Source: Varanus komodoensis (Eukaryota > Chordata > Lepidosauria > Squamata > Varanidae). Taken from it: 64,000 bases of DNA. The DNA is taken from the NCBI RefSeq assembly GCF_004798865.1, contig NW_025335268.1:75462511-75526510 (forward strand), read 5' to 3'. Position numbers and translations under genes: made by a program. Numbering within the stretch: the first letter of the stretch is position 1; each line of letters opens with the position of its first letter. The notes under the pieces are model-generated. The model was given only the letters and a program-made list of their open reading frames with translations. It ran no database searches and was not told where the DNA came from. Positions 12,706 through 24,258 of this stretch are shown piece after piece.

Positions 12706-13884
12706 GAGTCCAAGAGGCGCACCGAGCGTGCGCTCGTCCGCCAGCCCGTCGTGCCGATGAGGGTCCCTGCCCCGTGCTGGCGGCCGCGGGGGGCTGCCCA
12801 TGCCTATCCCGCCACGCAGCGAGCGAGTGCCCATGCACGGCGTGGCCCCTGTGGGCCAGGGGCAGGCACCCGGCCGCATGGTGCGCGCCCACCCACCCCC
12901 TGCTGCAGACTCAGGTGGGCGCTGCTCTCCGGAGGTGGCGAGGCGAGCAGAGCGCCGACAGAGCCGGGGGTGCCCTGCCGGCTGCAGCCTCCACGCCGCC
13001 CTTCCAGCAGCCGTGGGGCCGGCCAGAAGGGCTGTGGGGCTGCCCTGCCACAGGGGATGGGGTTGGGGCTGGGCGGCCCTGGCGTTTCTCCCAGCTTCCC
13101 CACACTGCTTGGCCCTGGCAGGCCCATTCTAAGGCCCAGGCAGGCTGCCCCGGGAGCTGAGCATCTCTCGGGCATGGGGTGCCTGTGATTCCGTCGCACA
13201 CGGGTCAGATCGCGACCAGGAACGTGGCGTGCAGGGTAAAAGCTGGGGGTGCTTCGGGACCCTGCAGGGGCTCCTCCGCGGGGTCTTTTCCGTCATGCAC
13301 AGCGAGCCAGGATGGGCCCCTGCTTGGGGCAGGCCACGGGTGCAGGGGGCTGAGGGCCAAGACTGGAACGGTGCAGGGCTGGAGCTGGTGCCTGGGGTTC
13401 GGAAGGGGGGGCTGCTCCCAGCTCCTCGCTGTGCACCGGAGACCCTCGAGGGGGCGGCCGGGCCTGTGTGCTGTTTGTAAGTGCGCCCCCGGCTCCCCGG
13501 CTGGGGTCTGCTCCCGCTCATACTGCTGCTGCTGGGAGCACCCGTGGGGGTGCCGGGTGCGGCTCGGACAGAGACCGGCGGCCTCTTGTCGCGGCCTGTG
13601 CTGTCAGTGCTGGCTGGCTCAAGCTGCTGCTGGGGTCCCTGGGGGGCCGCCCTGCTTCATGCCGGGGATCCCAGGCTCGGCATCCCCAGCACGCCTCTGC
13701 CCGGCTCCTGCCTGGAGTTGCCTAGCAAGGGGGAGAGTCCCCGTCCCCCAGCAGCCGGCTCCTTTGGCAAGTGGCTCATCCGCTGCCACAGCCTTTCCCC
13801 GGAGGGCCCCATCTCGCCCCCCCCCGCCCCCCGTGAACCTGCCCCAGCGGAACGTGGCCTTTGCACTGCGGCTCCGGCCAGGCG

Positions 13885-14215
13885 TCCTGCCGTCCTGCTG
13901 GTTCTCGGACAATCTTGTCCAAATGCTGAACTCGGCATTTGTCATTGCTGAATTTCGGCCTGTACGTTTCCAGCCGGTTGCCAGTCTGTCAGGGCAATTG
14001 TGGATGCTGCTTCCGTTTTCTGAGCTGGTGCCCCTTCCTCCCAGTTTTGCTCAGGTTTATTCCAGGCTTCACCGAGTCATTCATCATAGCCTGGCCCTGC
14101 AGGACTCGCCCCAATCCCCCCGCCAGCATTTCCGTTCCGCGCATGTTTGGTCTGTGAACCTGCAGGCACCCACCTTGGGTTCAGTCCCTGCAGACTCATT
14201 GATCACTCCATCCTT
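13885..14215. promoter_or_regulatory. Moderately AT-rich segment left of the CR1, candidate non-coding element
   Basis: 'gctgaactcggcatttgtca' to 'gattgatcactcca'-like sequence with lower GC than its surroundings, ending where the CR1 insertion begins. With 16425-16655 on the other side it may be one ancestral element split by the CR1. No exon signature. Confidence 0.2.
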
Positions 14216-14239
14216 TGCTTTGAGATCGGGGGGGGGGGC

Positions 14240-16422
14240 AGGGGGGTGAGTGGCAGGTCAAGCACTGGAAGCTGGGACTTCAAGAGGGCCAACTGAAGGC
14301 CATACTGGGGAAAGTCCCCTGGGATAGGTTACTGGAAGGTAAGCGAGTTGAGGAGGGGTGGCTGGCACTCAAAAGGGAGGATTTGGAGGCGCAAGCCTTG
14401 GCGATACCTCTAGTCAGTAAGGTGAGAGGCGAAGGAGAGCGCCGCCATGGATGCAAAAGGAGGTGGTTAGAGGGGTTAGACAAAAGAGGAACCTCCATAG
14501 GAAATGGGCACTGGGGCAAATAGACAAAAGGGTATACCGGGAGGAGGAGGCCCGTTGCAGAAGGATTCTTCGCAAGGCTAAGGCTGATTATGAGCTGAGA
14601 CTTGCCAAGAATATCAAGAGCAACAAAAAGGGCTTCTGTCAGCATGTAAATAGGAAGAGGAAGGGGAGACAAGTGGTGGGACCACTAAATAAGGAGGAAA
14701 GAGATCCAGTGACTGATATGAGGGAACAGGCACAGATGCTAAATGACTATTTTGCCTCTGTGTTCTCCCCAAAGCAGGACGGGGGAGATCCACATGGGAG
14801 ATCAGATGAGGCTGGGGACTTAGGGGCACAGATTAGAGTCACCCCCCTTGAAGTCGAGGGGCTCCTCAGGGCATTGGACATTGCAAAGGTGCCAGGCCCT
14901 GACGGGTTACACCCGAGAGTACTTAGAGAGTTGGCAGAGGTTCTCTCACGCCCGCTGGCCTCCATTTTTGAGGCCTCGTGGAGAACGGGTGAAGTTCCAG
15001 AGGACTGGAGGGTGGCATCCGTGGTCCCAATTTTCAAAAAGGGTAGTAGAGGGGACATGGGGAATTACAGACCTGTTAGCCTTACGTCCATTGTAGGAAA
15101 AACAATGGAAAGGCTCATAATAGAGAGAGATCTAGTGATGCTAGACAGGGAAGGGAGGCTGACAGCCACACAACACGGCTTCCGCAAAAACAGGTCCTGC
15201 CAGACAACCCTTGTGGAATTCTATGACAAGGTTTCGAGATGGCTGGATGGAGGGGATGCAGTGGATGTGGTTTACCTGGATTTCAGCAAGGCCTTTGACA
15301 AAGTGCCCCATGATATTCTGGGGGAGAAACTGAGGAGTTTTGGGATACACCAAAGCACTGTCCGGTGGATTAGGGCATGGTTGACTGACCGAAAGCAGAA
15401 GGTAAGCATTAGCGGGGAATCATCGGGATGGCGGCCAGTGACAAGTGGGGTCCCCCAGGGCTCTGTCCTGGGGCCGATCCTGTTTAATCTTTTCATAAAT
15501 GACTTGGAGGAAGGGGGTGAACAGTCTGCTGATCAAATTCGCAGATGACACTAAAACTGGAGCAGTGGCCACAACTGAGGAGCGGGTACTCCAGATCCAA
15601 AAGGATCTGGACAGACTATGGAAGTGGGCAGGAGACAACAGGATGGCGTTCAATGTGGAGAAGTGCAAGGTCTTGCACTTGGGGCATAGGAATGGGTGTC
15701 ATAAGTGCAGGTTAGGGGACAAATGCCTGAAAAGCAGCACTTGTGAAAGGGACCTCGGGGTACTGGTTGACTGCAGGCTGAACATGAGCCAGCCGTGTGA
15801 TGCGGTGGTCAAGAGGGCGAACGCCACCCTTGGCTGCATAGCCAGAAGTGTGGCTTCTAGATCAAGAGAGGTGTTACTACCACTCTACACGACTCTGGTG
15901 CGCCCGCAACTGGAGTACTGTGCTCAGTTTTGGGCCCCTCATTACAGAAAGGATATAGCCAGGTCAGAGTCAGTGCTGTGTAGGGCCCCAAGGTTGGTGG
16001 CCGGTTTGCAGGGGATGCCGTATGGGGCAAGACTGGGGGAAACTGGGTCTCTTCAGCCTGGAGAAGAGACTCAGAGGGGATGTGTTGGCGACATACAGGT
16101 ATGCGAGGGGGTGTCACGCGGAGGTGGGTAGAGACCTGTTCTCCCCTGCAGAGGAAAGCAGGACACACTCCAACGGAGCAAAGCTCAGGGAACCAAGGTT
16201 CAATTTGGATGCCAGGAAGCACTTCCTGACAGCCAGGACCCCGAGGGTGTGGAACGGGCTTCCACGAGAGGTTGTTGAGGCCCCATCGGTGCGGGTGTTC
16301 AAGGATAGGCTGGACATGCACATGGTAGGGATGTCATGAGTGGAGCTGGCTGGTGCCGGAGGTCAGACTAGATGGCCCGGGAGGCCCCTTCTGACTCGCT
16401 CTGTTTCTATCTTTCTGTGTTT
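14240..16422 (+). mobile_element. CR1 LINE, 5'-truncated, nearly complete reverse transcriptase and 3' end
   Basis: A CR1-clade non-LTR retrotransposon. The 5' part (about 14276-14430) reads DFKRANWKAILGKVPWDRLL, the linker upstream of the reverse transcriptase. From 14442 the frame reads [11 protein letters not shown], with reverse-transcriptase blocks [75 protein letters not shown] and [20 protein letters not shown]. The catalytic FADD box is at 15538-15549. The C-terminal region reads LYTTLVRPQLEYCAQFWAPH and later RVWNGLPREVVEAPSVRVFK. The endonuclease domain is missing, as expected from 5' truncation. Three frameshifts break the frame: near 14430-14445, in the G run at 15512-15517 just before FADD, and near 16020-16045. 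The 3' UTR contains 'ggtcagactagatggcccg' and ends in a short pyrimidine-rich tctgtttctat tail. It looks much younger than the other CR1 copies here. It is defective and embedded in the intron. Confidence 0.93.
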
Positions 16423-16424
16423 CA

Positions 16425-16655
16425 GCAGGACATGCCTCTGAAGAGACATGGCTCGGCTTGCACAGTTAAGTCATTTGCTGACCAAAAGATCATGAGGGAT
16501 TTTGGCAGCGCTTTGCTGAAATCATTATAAATGAGGTCCACACACTCCCATAACTTTTTCGGCTAGTAGGCCAGTGGTTTAGACAAACATACATTCACAC
16601 AAACTCCTTAAATACAGGATATACTTTGGGTAGTTCTTGCTTGTTCTCAGGGTGC
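16425..16655. promoter_or_regulatory. AT-moderate segment right of the CR1, candidate non-coding element
   Basis: 'ttaagtcatttgctgaccaa' and 'gaaatcattataaatgaggt' followed by 'acaaacatacattcacacaa', directly after the CR1 tail. No repeat family or coding frame recognised. Confidence 0.25.
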
Positions 16656-17464
16656 CTCCAAAGAGGCTGCTTTAGCATCTGTCGCAACATCTTCCTGGGA
16701 GGGGCAGTCAAGACGGTGCCTTCTCCGCGCCCCTGGAGCATCAAGACCTTTGGGGCTCTTTAGCCCAGCGGCATTGCTTGCCTCTTCCTCTCGCACTCGG
16801 CTGGGGCGCATCTCCTCTGGCAAGCAGGGCCAGAGCGCATGGCCAGACGCTTCCCAGCTGGCTCCTTGCCAATCCTGAAATGCGGCCCTCGCTCCTGAAG
16901 AGGAGCGGTATCTGTCCAGCGCATCACGCGACGAGGACAGGCCGGGCGCCGGGCGGCTTTGCTTCCTCTGGCTGACAGTCCTGCTTTGAGCGTACCTGGA
17001 AAGGCTTGCCGTCCTGAGCACATCGCGCTCGAGCTTTCCTGACAGTTGCTCACCTGAGTCACCTGGCGCTCAGCTGGCCTCGCCCTTGGTGACCTTGCTT
17101 TCCTTCCGTACCCCTTTGTATTTTCTACCCCTCGCTGGGCTCCAAGCCTTTCCTTTCACAAGGCGCCGAGGCAGCTCTCAAGACTTCCTCTTCGCCTGAT
17201 CCTCCGAACATGAACTCGCACAAGGCTGGCTCCGGCGTGCGGAGGGCACCCCAATCCCCCATGTCTGGGGACTGCTTTTGCTGAGGCTTTCTTTGATGTT
17301 CCTTGGGGGTGGGGAGGGGTCGAGGAACGCGGGCTTCCCCCTCGGGCCCACCTCGGCCTCGCGCGCTCACGCCCCGGGTGAGGATGGAGCCGCGGTGGCG
17401 CCACGAGGTTGGCGGTGGGAGCGGCCGGCCTCTCCGGCTGCCCTGTGCCTTCCTGGCCCCGGAG

Positions 17465-17680
17465 TGCCGGACGGGCGTCTTTGGCCCTGCATTTAAATCA
17501 GCTTGTTAGTCCAAAGCACTAATGAATTGTTAAAGCTGAAAAGTGCTCATTAGTGTGCCGGGGGGCGGGGGATAAATTAATTCCTCTCTAGCCCGTCTTG
17601 CTTTGATTGGCACCTCTTGTATACATAAATGTTTAATTAAAATGCATAATGAGTGTGAAATGATTGAGTGCCGGAGCAGT
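17465..17680. promoter_or_regulatory. AT-rich island, candidate conserved non-coding element
   Basis: It holds ATTTAAAT near 17490, repeated TAAT cores (cactaatgaattg; gctcattagtg; gataaattaattcc), the palindrome TTTAATTAAA (17632-17641) and an octamer-like aatgcataat (17641-17650). It is interrupted by a short G run. The motif content suggests homeodomain/POU input. Function is inferred. Confidence 0.4.
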
Positions 17681-19189
17681 CGGAGACTTGGGTGCGGCAG
17701 CCATCCGTCTGCCCCCACCCCCCGGCGCCCCGACCCCTGGCTTGGGGGAGCCACGTGCGCCGCCCGCCTCTCGCTGGCTCACCTGCAGGCCCCACAGGGG
17801 CCCCCTGGGTCCAGCGCAGCCCAGAAGTGGCTGCAGCAAGCGGGGGGGGGGGCCTTCGAGAGCCTGAAGGGTCAGTGGGGAGATTCCTGCACTGGAGCTC
17901 GCCACGCTTCCTTCCCTGGCAGGGGGACTTCAGCAGGGTAGGCGCTAGTACATAGGGCAGGTAGGGCAGGGCAGGTGTGCCGCCGAAGGGCCACGGGGGC
18001 TGAAGGCCGAGCAAGGGAGCCGTGCTCTACCAGTGTCCAAGCGAGAGCTGCGACGGGGGCCTCGCTTCTCACACTCCGCCCTCACCTGCGACCCACAGGT
18101 GATTGGACCTGCCGGCTCTCCTTGGCGGTTGCGTGAAAGGAGGAGGCAGCGTGCTGTGTGAGGTTGGGGGCCAGCCCCGTCGGAGGCTCTGGGGAGCCCC
18201 CCCCCCCGAGGCACGCAAGGCCTCCCGTCCCCTGCGCTTGCCAGTCGTGTGGAACTGCAGCCCCCGCGATTCTCAGCCAGCTCGGCAAAAGGCTGTGCTG
18301 ACTGTGACCCCCCCCCCGCACGAGCGGGGGACTCTGCAGGGGGGCTGGCCTGCGTGGCCGCCCCCCTGATCCCCCCAGAAGCGCCCCCGGGGTGGTGCCC
18401 ATGCTCGGGAGGCGGGCGCCTGCTGGGGCCAGCGGCATCTCCAGTGGCAGGGCGGGGGAGGGCCTCCCGTGCCGGAGCATCCGGGAGCCCCTGCAGCCGT
18501 GGGCAGACCAGCTCCCCGGCCCTGGAGCTGCTCGGAAGCCCCCTCAAGGCGCTGCCGTCTGAGGACCTTCTGCACACGCGCTCAGCCCGGTGGCGGCAGG
18601 GCAGAATGCACCCCTCCGTGCCCTGGCGTGTATGATGGGAACATGCGGGAGAGGCTGCTGAGCACGCGCAGAGGGCCCTTCCCACAGCACAGGTTGATGA
18701 TGGGGCAAGTTGGTGTGGGGTGGGGGGGGACCTCTGGGCTCCAGGGGGCGGGGCGGTTCCAGGCAGCCTGGCGCGCCCAGCACCTTCTGTCCGGAAAGGA
18801 AGCCCTGGCATTTGGTCCTGGGAAGCAGGGGCCCCCAGGATGGGTGGGGGAAGCGAAACACGGGGCCGCCAGCATGTGTGCATGCGCTGCAGGAAAGGGG
18901 GTGGCTGGAGGGATGGCAGGGCCAGCGGCGGGATGACGGAGCACTTGCGGCGCAGGAGCCGTGACGGGAGAGGCCGGCCGCGCCGCAGCGTGCGGGGCGC
19001 CCGTGTCCTTCCCGCAGGGAGCGTGGCCGCATCCGTCCTCGCCCGTCCACCCGCCGCGCACCAGCAAAGCCGCCTGGCTGTGGGGGAAGCTGGATGGCTC
19101 CTCCGTGTTTGTGGGGCTGAATTTCCTGCAGCGCGTCTTCTCCCGAGAGGGCTTCCCGTTGGAAGCAGCTCTTCCGCACGGAGCAGTCC

Positions 19190-19385
19190 TGTGCGTTCGA
19201 CCTCATGGATGGTTATTGTGCAATTGACTATGGCAGTGTAAGGAGTGGCGTGCTTTCGATGGATGGCCGCATTCGCCTTAAACGCGGGGGCCGCGCTAAA
19301 TCCGCTGCTGTTACTCACCTGCTTGTTTAATTGATGTCCCTCCATTTAATATCAAATAAATCCAGTAAGTGAGGTGGAGATACTG
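19190..19385. promoter_or_regulatory. AT-rich island, candidate conserved non-coding element
   Basis: 'catggatggttattgtgcaa' then 'ttgactatggcagtgtaagg', and later 'gcttgtttaattgatgtccc' and 'tttaatatcaaataaatcca'. No splice-bounded frame or repeat family recognised. Confidence 0.3.
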
Positions 19386-20679
19386 CGAGTCTCTCGTGAG
19401 AACCTCGGAAAGGATCTTTCCAAGATGGCAGGCCGGACCGCAGAAGGGCAGGTGTGGTTCAGTGCAGGCAGATGGGAAGCGGTGCGTGTCGGGGCAAAAA
19501 GTCCCAAATCTGAGCAGGAGCTGACGGGGCAGGCCCAGAAAGGGCAGCGGGGGCAGCGAGGAAAATGCCGAAAACGCGCAGCTGATGTGAGAAAGGCCAA
19601 GTCCGCCCAGGCGCGGTTGGGGAGGAACGGAGGGCGAACCGCCGGGGTGATGCTCTTCCGTGCAGCTGCGCTTGGGCCGTGGGCCGTTCGGCTGCCTTGC
19701 CTGGGAAAGGGCATCCCTGAGCTGGAAGATGCGGGGAAGGGAAGCGAGGCGAAGTTGCTGTCAGGAGTCTCCCCGCACGGCCCGGGGCCGCTCAGTGTGG
19801 CAACGCGTGAGCAGGGGAAGGCACGACAGAGGCGTTCGAAAGAGGAAGCAGGAGGGCGGCTCGTCTCCCTCTCGCTGAAGAGCTGGAAGACGCGGGTCAG
19901 GGCAAGGCGAGTCTTCTCCCCCAGTGCAGAGGCACTGGGATTCACTTCCATGAGATGCAGAGGTGGCCACGGGTTTGGGTGGGCTCAGACGGGGCCGGGC
20001 AAACGCCCGTGGCTCTGATGGCTCCGTGGCACCTCCGGCAGCAGGGTGGGCGCTGCGGGCGCTGTGGCTGGGGGACCCGCGGCACTCACGCCCCGCCTGA
20101 GGGGCCCTCTGGGCAGCCCGTCACTCTGCGAGGCGGGCCTGGTCGGATCCTGCCCCAGGGCCCTCCCTGCGTACGGGAGGGGGGTCGCCACCCTGCCACC
20201 TCCCTGTGGTCTTCCCGGGGCCCTCCAGCTGGCTGCCCTGATCTGGCTAGACTGCACTGCCCCCCCCCCCGCCAGAAAGCAAAGAGCAGAGCAGAAGGGC
20301 GGCTGCGGTGGGCAAGTGATTCCAGTTCTCGCGGCTGGCGGGGGGGGGGCGACCCAAGACCCCTTCCTGCCACAGAGCCAGCGCAGCTTGGAGCCGGCTG
20401 GGAGCCCCGCGCGAAGGGTCGGGCGAGGACGGGGGAGCCTGGGGTCCCCGCACACTCGGCAGCCTGGCGCCGCCTCCGGTGCACGCGGGGGGCTGCTGCT
20501 CTCCCACCCTGCGGCTGAATCCAGCGGGGCCCCGCTGCTCGGCCTGGGGCTGCTCGGCCTGGGGCTGCACGGCCTTCTCCGCTCGCCCCGCCCCCTGCGG
20601 TGCCGTTGCAGGAGCCGCGCCGTCTCCCCCGAAGTGCGCCAGGCCCCACGTGCCTGCCAGGGGCCCAGCAGGTGGCCTG

Positions 20680-20760
20680 CTTATTGGATTAATTGGGCGT
20701 TTGCCAGTCCGCTCCTGTGATTACATTTCAAATTGCTAACAAGCCAAGCTGCCGCAGAGA
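20680..20760. promoter_or_regulatory. Short AT-rich island
   Basis: 'cttattggattaattgggcg' contains a CCAAT-box-like attgg and TAATT core, followed by 'gtgattacatttcaaattgc'. Isolated in very GC-rich DNA. Candidate regulatory element only. Confidence 0.25.
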
Positions 20761-22364
20761 ACAACCCGCACCGCGAGGGGAGGACCGGCTGCCGCGGCCA
20801 GGGCACCCCGCAGAGGGAGGCGCGTCTGTGCACGTGCCGCCCTGGCCCGGCTGGCCACGGGACCGGCGCGCCCCGTGTGGCCGGCTCAGCCGCGGCTCCG
20901 CTCCGGGAAGAGGAAGCCGGCCTCCTCTCCGCGGGGCGGCCCCGAGCTCGGGGGCGTGAGGAGTGCGGCCAGCGGTCGCTCCCACCGTGGCCCTGGGGAT
21001 GTTCGTGGGGGCACAGGAAGAGCGTTTCTGGTGCGGCCAGACAACGTGCGGAGTGGCTCGAGCACTGCTAGCCCCGACGTGCTCCGGGCGGCGGTGGGCC
21101 AGCCACAGCCCTCGGCCGAACCCTCCAGCGGCACCCTCAGGATAGGATGGAGAGGAGGGGGGGACCGGGTGCGCTCCTTGCGGGGGGAAAGGGACGCTCT
21201 GCATAGAATGCACGAACCCCCCCCCCCCGAAGGAGCAAGCAGGCCAGCCAGGCAGGAGGGATCGCCCAGGAGCTCCCCCCGCCCATTCCCCCACTGGCTG
21301 GGGTTTGAGGAGGCCGCGGCGGGGAGCGGGGGCCAGCCCGGCTCCTGGCCGGAGGGCGCCCCGTCGCCACACATTCTCTGACCTGCAGGCCAAGTGCAGG
21401 GAGCAGAAACGCGCACGGCTCGCCAGGCACGGCTGCACGGAGGTGTGCATGGGCGCATCGCTAGGTGGGGGGCATCCGCTGCTCACTTCCTCGTGGCCGA
21501 CGACCCAGAAGGCGGGGGCCGCTTTTCACAGCATGGACATCGGCTGGCCCCCCACAGCCACGAGGCCCCCCTCTTGGCCGGTCACCGGGACCGCGGTCCC
21601 ACCAGCTTATCCCGGAAGCTGGGACTTCTTTCCCCGGTGTGGGGTACTTCATACCGCCTCACGTTTAACCACATGTGCCATTTTCGGCCTGTTCTCCCGT
21701 TTTTGGAGCTGTTCATCTTCTCCTTGTTCTAACCACCCAGAAAAATGTGGGCTCACCGGCAAAGGAGGCCAGCTCAGCTCGCGCCGAACCTCAGGTCCTT
21801 TGTGAGCGAGCCAAGAAGCAGGAGTTCCCCAGCAGGTCCTTGGCTCCCCGCTTCTTGTGCCCCCCCCCCCCGTTGTGGAGCTGCCCCTTCCCGCCGACTC
21901 CCTGCCAGCGTTCCCGCTCCCTCCTCTCTTCCCAGGTTGGAGCACGATTCCCTTTTTCCGAGGGAAGTCTCCTCCCAGCTGCTCCCTTGGCACCATTCCA
22001 GGGCCATGCGGCTGCCCCTGAGGGCTTGGGGCAGCCCGTCCTGACCCACGCCGTACATTCCAGCAGAGCTTCTGCTGGGGGGGTTGCTCTCGCAGCCCCC
22101 GAGCCTTCCTGGCACCCTCTTTCCGTGTTCTTTTCTCCAGGCCCCTGTTCCAAGTTTCCTCTTTTGAAGCTGCTTCTTTCAAAGTAAATGGCCCGCACTG
22201 GTTGTCCTTGGCCATTTTCACTCAAATGCATATCAAAGCTGACCCCCCCCCGCCCCGTGGCCTCGGTTTCCAGTCGCTTCTTGTCCGAGGCCCTGCGCAG
22301 CCATCCCGGGTCGCCCCCCCCCCCCCCCTCCCCCCCCCTCCCCGCAGTTCTTGGGCACCGTCAT

Positions 22365-22520
22365 TTCGGGCACGGATAAATTTAACTTCTTTGTCATGGC
22401 TGGAACATAAATTCATCCCGTCAGCGTGAGGATAATTGAAGTCACCAGCACTGCAGCACGGCCTCTGCTGAGGCTCCTGGATTTCATTCTCCATCTCAAG
22501 ATCACCTTGAGCACTTTGGT
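22365..22520. promoter_or_regulatory. AT-rich island, candidate conserved non-coding element
   Basis: 'gataaatttaacttctttgt', 'ggaacataaattcatcccgt' and 'gaggataattgaagtcacca', flanked by long C runs (22316-22342) and a G run. It carries TAATT and GATA cores and no repeat or exon signature. Confidence 0.3.
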
Positions 22521-23634
22521 CGGGTGGGGGGGGGGGGCTGTTCCCAGGACCCAAGCGTTTCGGGAGCCAGGCTTCGGGGAGGCCCGGCCCAGCCTGCTGG
22601 ACGCTGCACCCCCTCCTCCGGGACGCCCGCCCCAAGCCCTCTCGCTCCCATGGGTCCTCCCCACGCCACCAGGGCCCGCAGTGCCCCTCCGCCCGGCTTC
22701 CCCCCCTTGCCGGCCCTCGCGCTCCTTGCCTACCCTGGGGCTGCCGGCGTCTGCAAAGAGCACGCTCCTCCAGAGTTGGGCAGCTTTCTTGGGCGCCTCG
22801 TCTCCTCCGGCGGGCCGTCACGTCTGGTTCCCCCCTTGGACCCCCAGAATCACAACTCACCCACCCACCCCCTCCGCTAGGGACGGATTTCACCGCAAAG
22901 CAGTCGCTTCCCAGCGCCGGTCGGCTTCCAGTGCTCCGTGCGGGCAGTCTGGCCCTGCTTGGTTTCCCATGGGACCTGCCCCTCTGGTTCTGGCCCAGCT
23001 TTCCCGAAACGTTCCCCGAGCCCTGACAGGCCCGGCCCCCCCCCGGAGCGCTGTCTCCCCCACACACTGGGGCTTGGGCTTCCCCCACGCGGCGGCCCCC
23101 TGCCTGGAACGGGCCGCAGGTCAGCGTTGGTTCAGCACAGCCACTGAGCGCACAAAGAGGTGTGAGGCGGTGGGCCGGCGCTCCAGGGGAGCACGCCAGG
23201 TGTGCAGGGCGGTGGCCAGGGTCCCCGGGCGAAGGGGGGCTGTCGCCGGGCGGGCGTTGGGCGGGGAGTGGCAGGCACCTGCCGAGGCTGCCCAGGGCTC
23301 GGCGGCAGAGTCCATGCGCGCAGACGACGCACAGGCCCTGCCGCCTCCTCCCCGGGTGCAGCATCTGCTGGTCGGGGATCGGACGCTTGTCCCCCACACA
23401 CCGGGGGGGCGGGGGGCAGCTTCACGGTCCCCAGCCGGGTGCCACACTGATGCTTCTGCGTGCAGGGGAGCTTCCGCTGGAGGGGGAATGGGAGAGGTAA
23501 AGGGGGAAGGGCCCCCCCAGCCGCTGCCCCGGCCGGCAGGGCTGCTGAGGGCACCGGCTGCTGCCCAGACGGTCCAGCTGCAGGCAGCCTCCCCAGCGCT
23601 CCAGCCCTTCCTTTCCTCCAAGAAGGCGCCGCAC

Positions 23635-23830
23635 TTCCTTTGATGTGGCCGTGAATGCGCATTGATTTGCCGCTTCAGCCTCGTCCCCTTTCCTTGCCCA
23701 TCGCTGGATGGTCAGTATGGTAATTGTGTGCATTTATTCCAGCTAGTGTATCGCGGCAATTCTTTCGGGCTTGTTAAGTGCATCTTTTGCGTTAATCGTG
23801 CGGATGATGCAATTCTGTGCGGCTGCGAGA
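23635..23830. promoter_or_regulatory. AT-moderate island, candidate conserved non-coding element
   Basis: 'ggtcagtatggtaattgtgt', 'gcatttattccagctagtgt' and 'tgcgttaatcgtgcggatga', next to GC-rich sequence on both sides. No coding or transposon signature seen. Confidence 0.25.
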
Positions 23831-24107
23831 GCGCTGATGTGCAGAGGCGCATGCGGAGGGCGAGCAGGCAGAGCCCGTCCCCTGCAAAACGAGTGTGGGA
23901 GCCAAAGGGCACAGGCGGCGTGTGGGCCAGCTTCCTGCCCAGCCCTGCCCAGCACCCGCCCTGGGCTCCGGGTGGGGGGTCGTGCCCACGCTGCGCTGCG
24001 GCTTTCGGGCACCGCGCCGCGTCTCCCACAGGGTTTGGTGTGCGTGGGCAGCAGGGACATGCGCCGGATGCACGCGCGGGCCGTCTCGACGTGGCTGCCC
24101 AGAATGA

Positions 24108-24258
24108 GCCCCAGTGCCGTAGTGGTGAGGGCATGGACTGCGGCTCTGGGGCTCGGTGCGAGTCCCCACGTGGCCACGCAGCTCCCCAGGCGACTTTGGC
24201 CGGTCGTGGACGCCCAGCCTAGCCTGTCACACCGAGAAGGCGGAGGAGAGGGCGACCG
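24108..24258 (+). mobile_element. Degraded Sauria-like SINE
   Basis: A-box-like tgccgtagtgg (24115-24125) and B-box-like ggtgcgagtcc (24155-24165) are followed by 'aggcgactttggccggtcgt' and 'cccagcctagcctgtcacac', then 'ggcggaggagagggcgac'. The order matches the SINE at 28.8 kb, with many substitutions and a missing tail. Confidence 0.7.

Noticed and set aside
21361-21450. Exon-like segment (tctctgacctgcag, then about 54 bases, then gtgtgc)
   Set aside because: The donor is weak, the peptide AKCREQKRARLARHGCTE matches no SHANK exon, and there is no other support.
22426-23643. Open frame of 405 codons on the + strand, and its antisense partner of 391 codons
   Set aside because: Both strands are open over the same GC-rich stretch, as expected by chance. 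No recognisable protein family.
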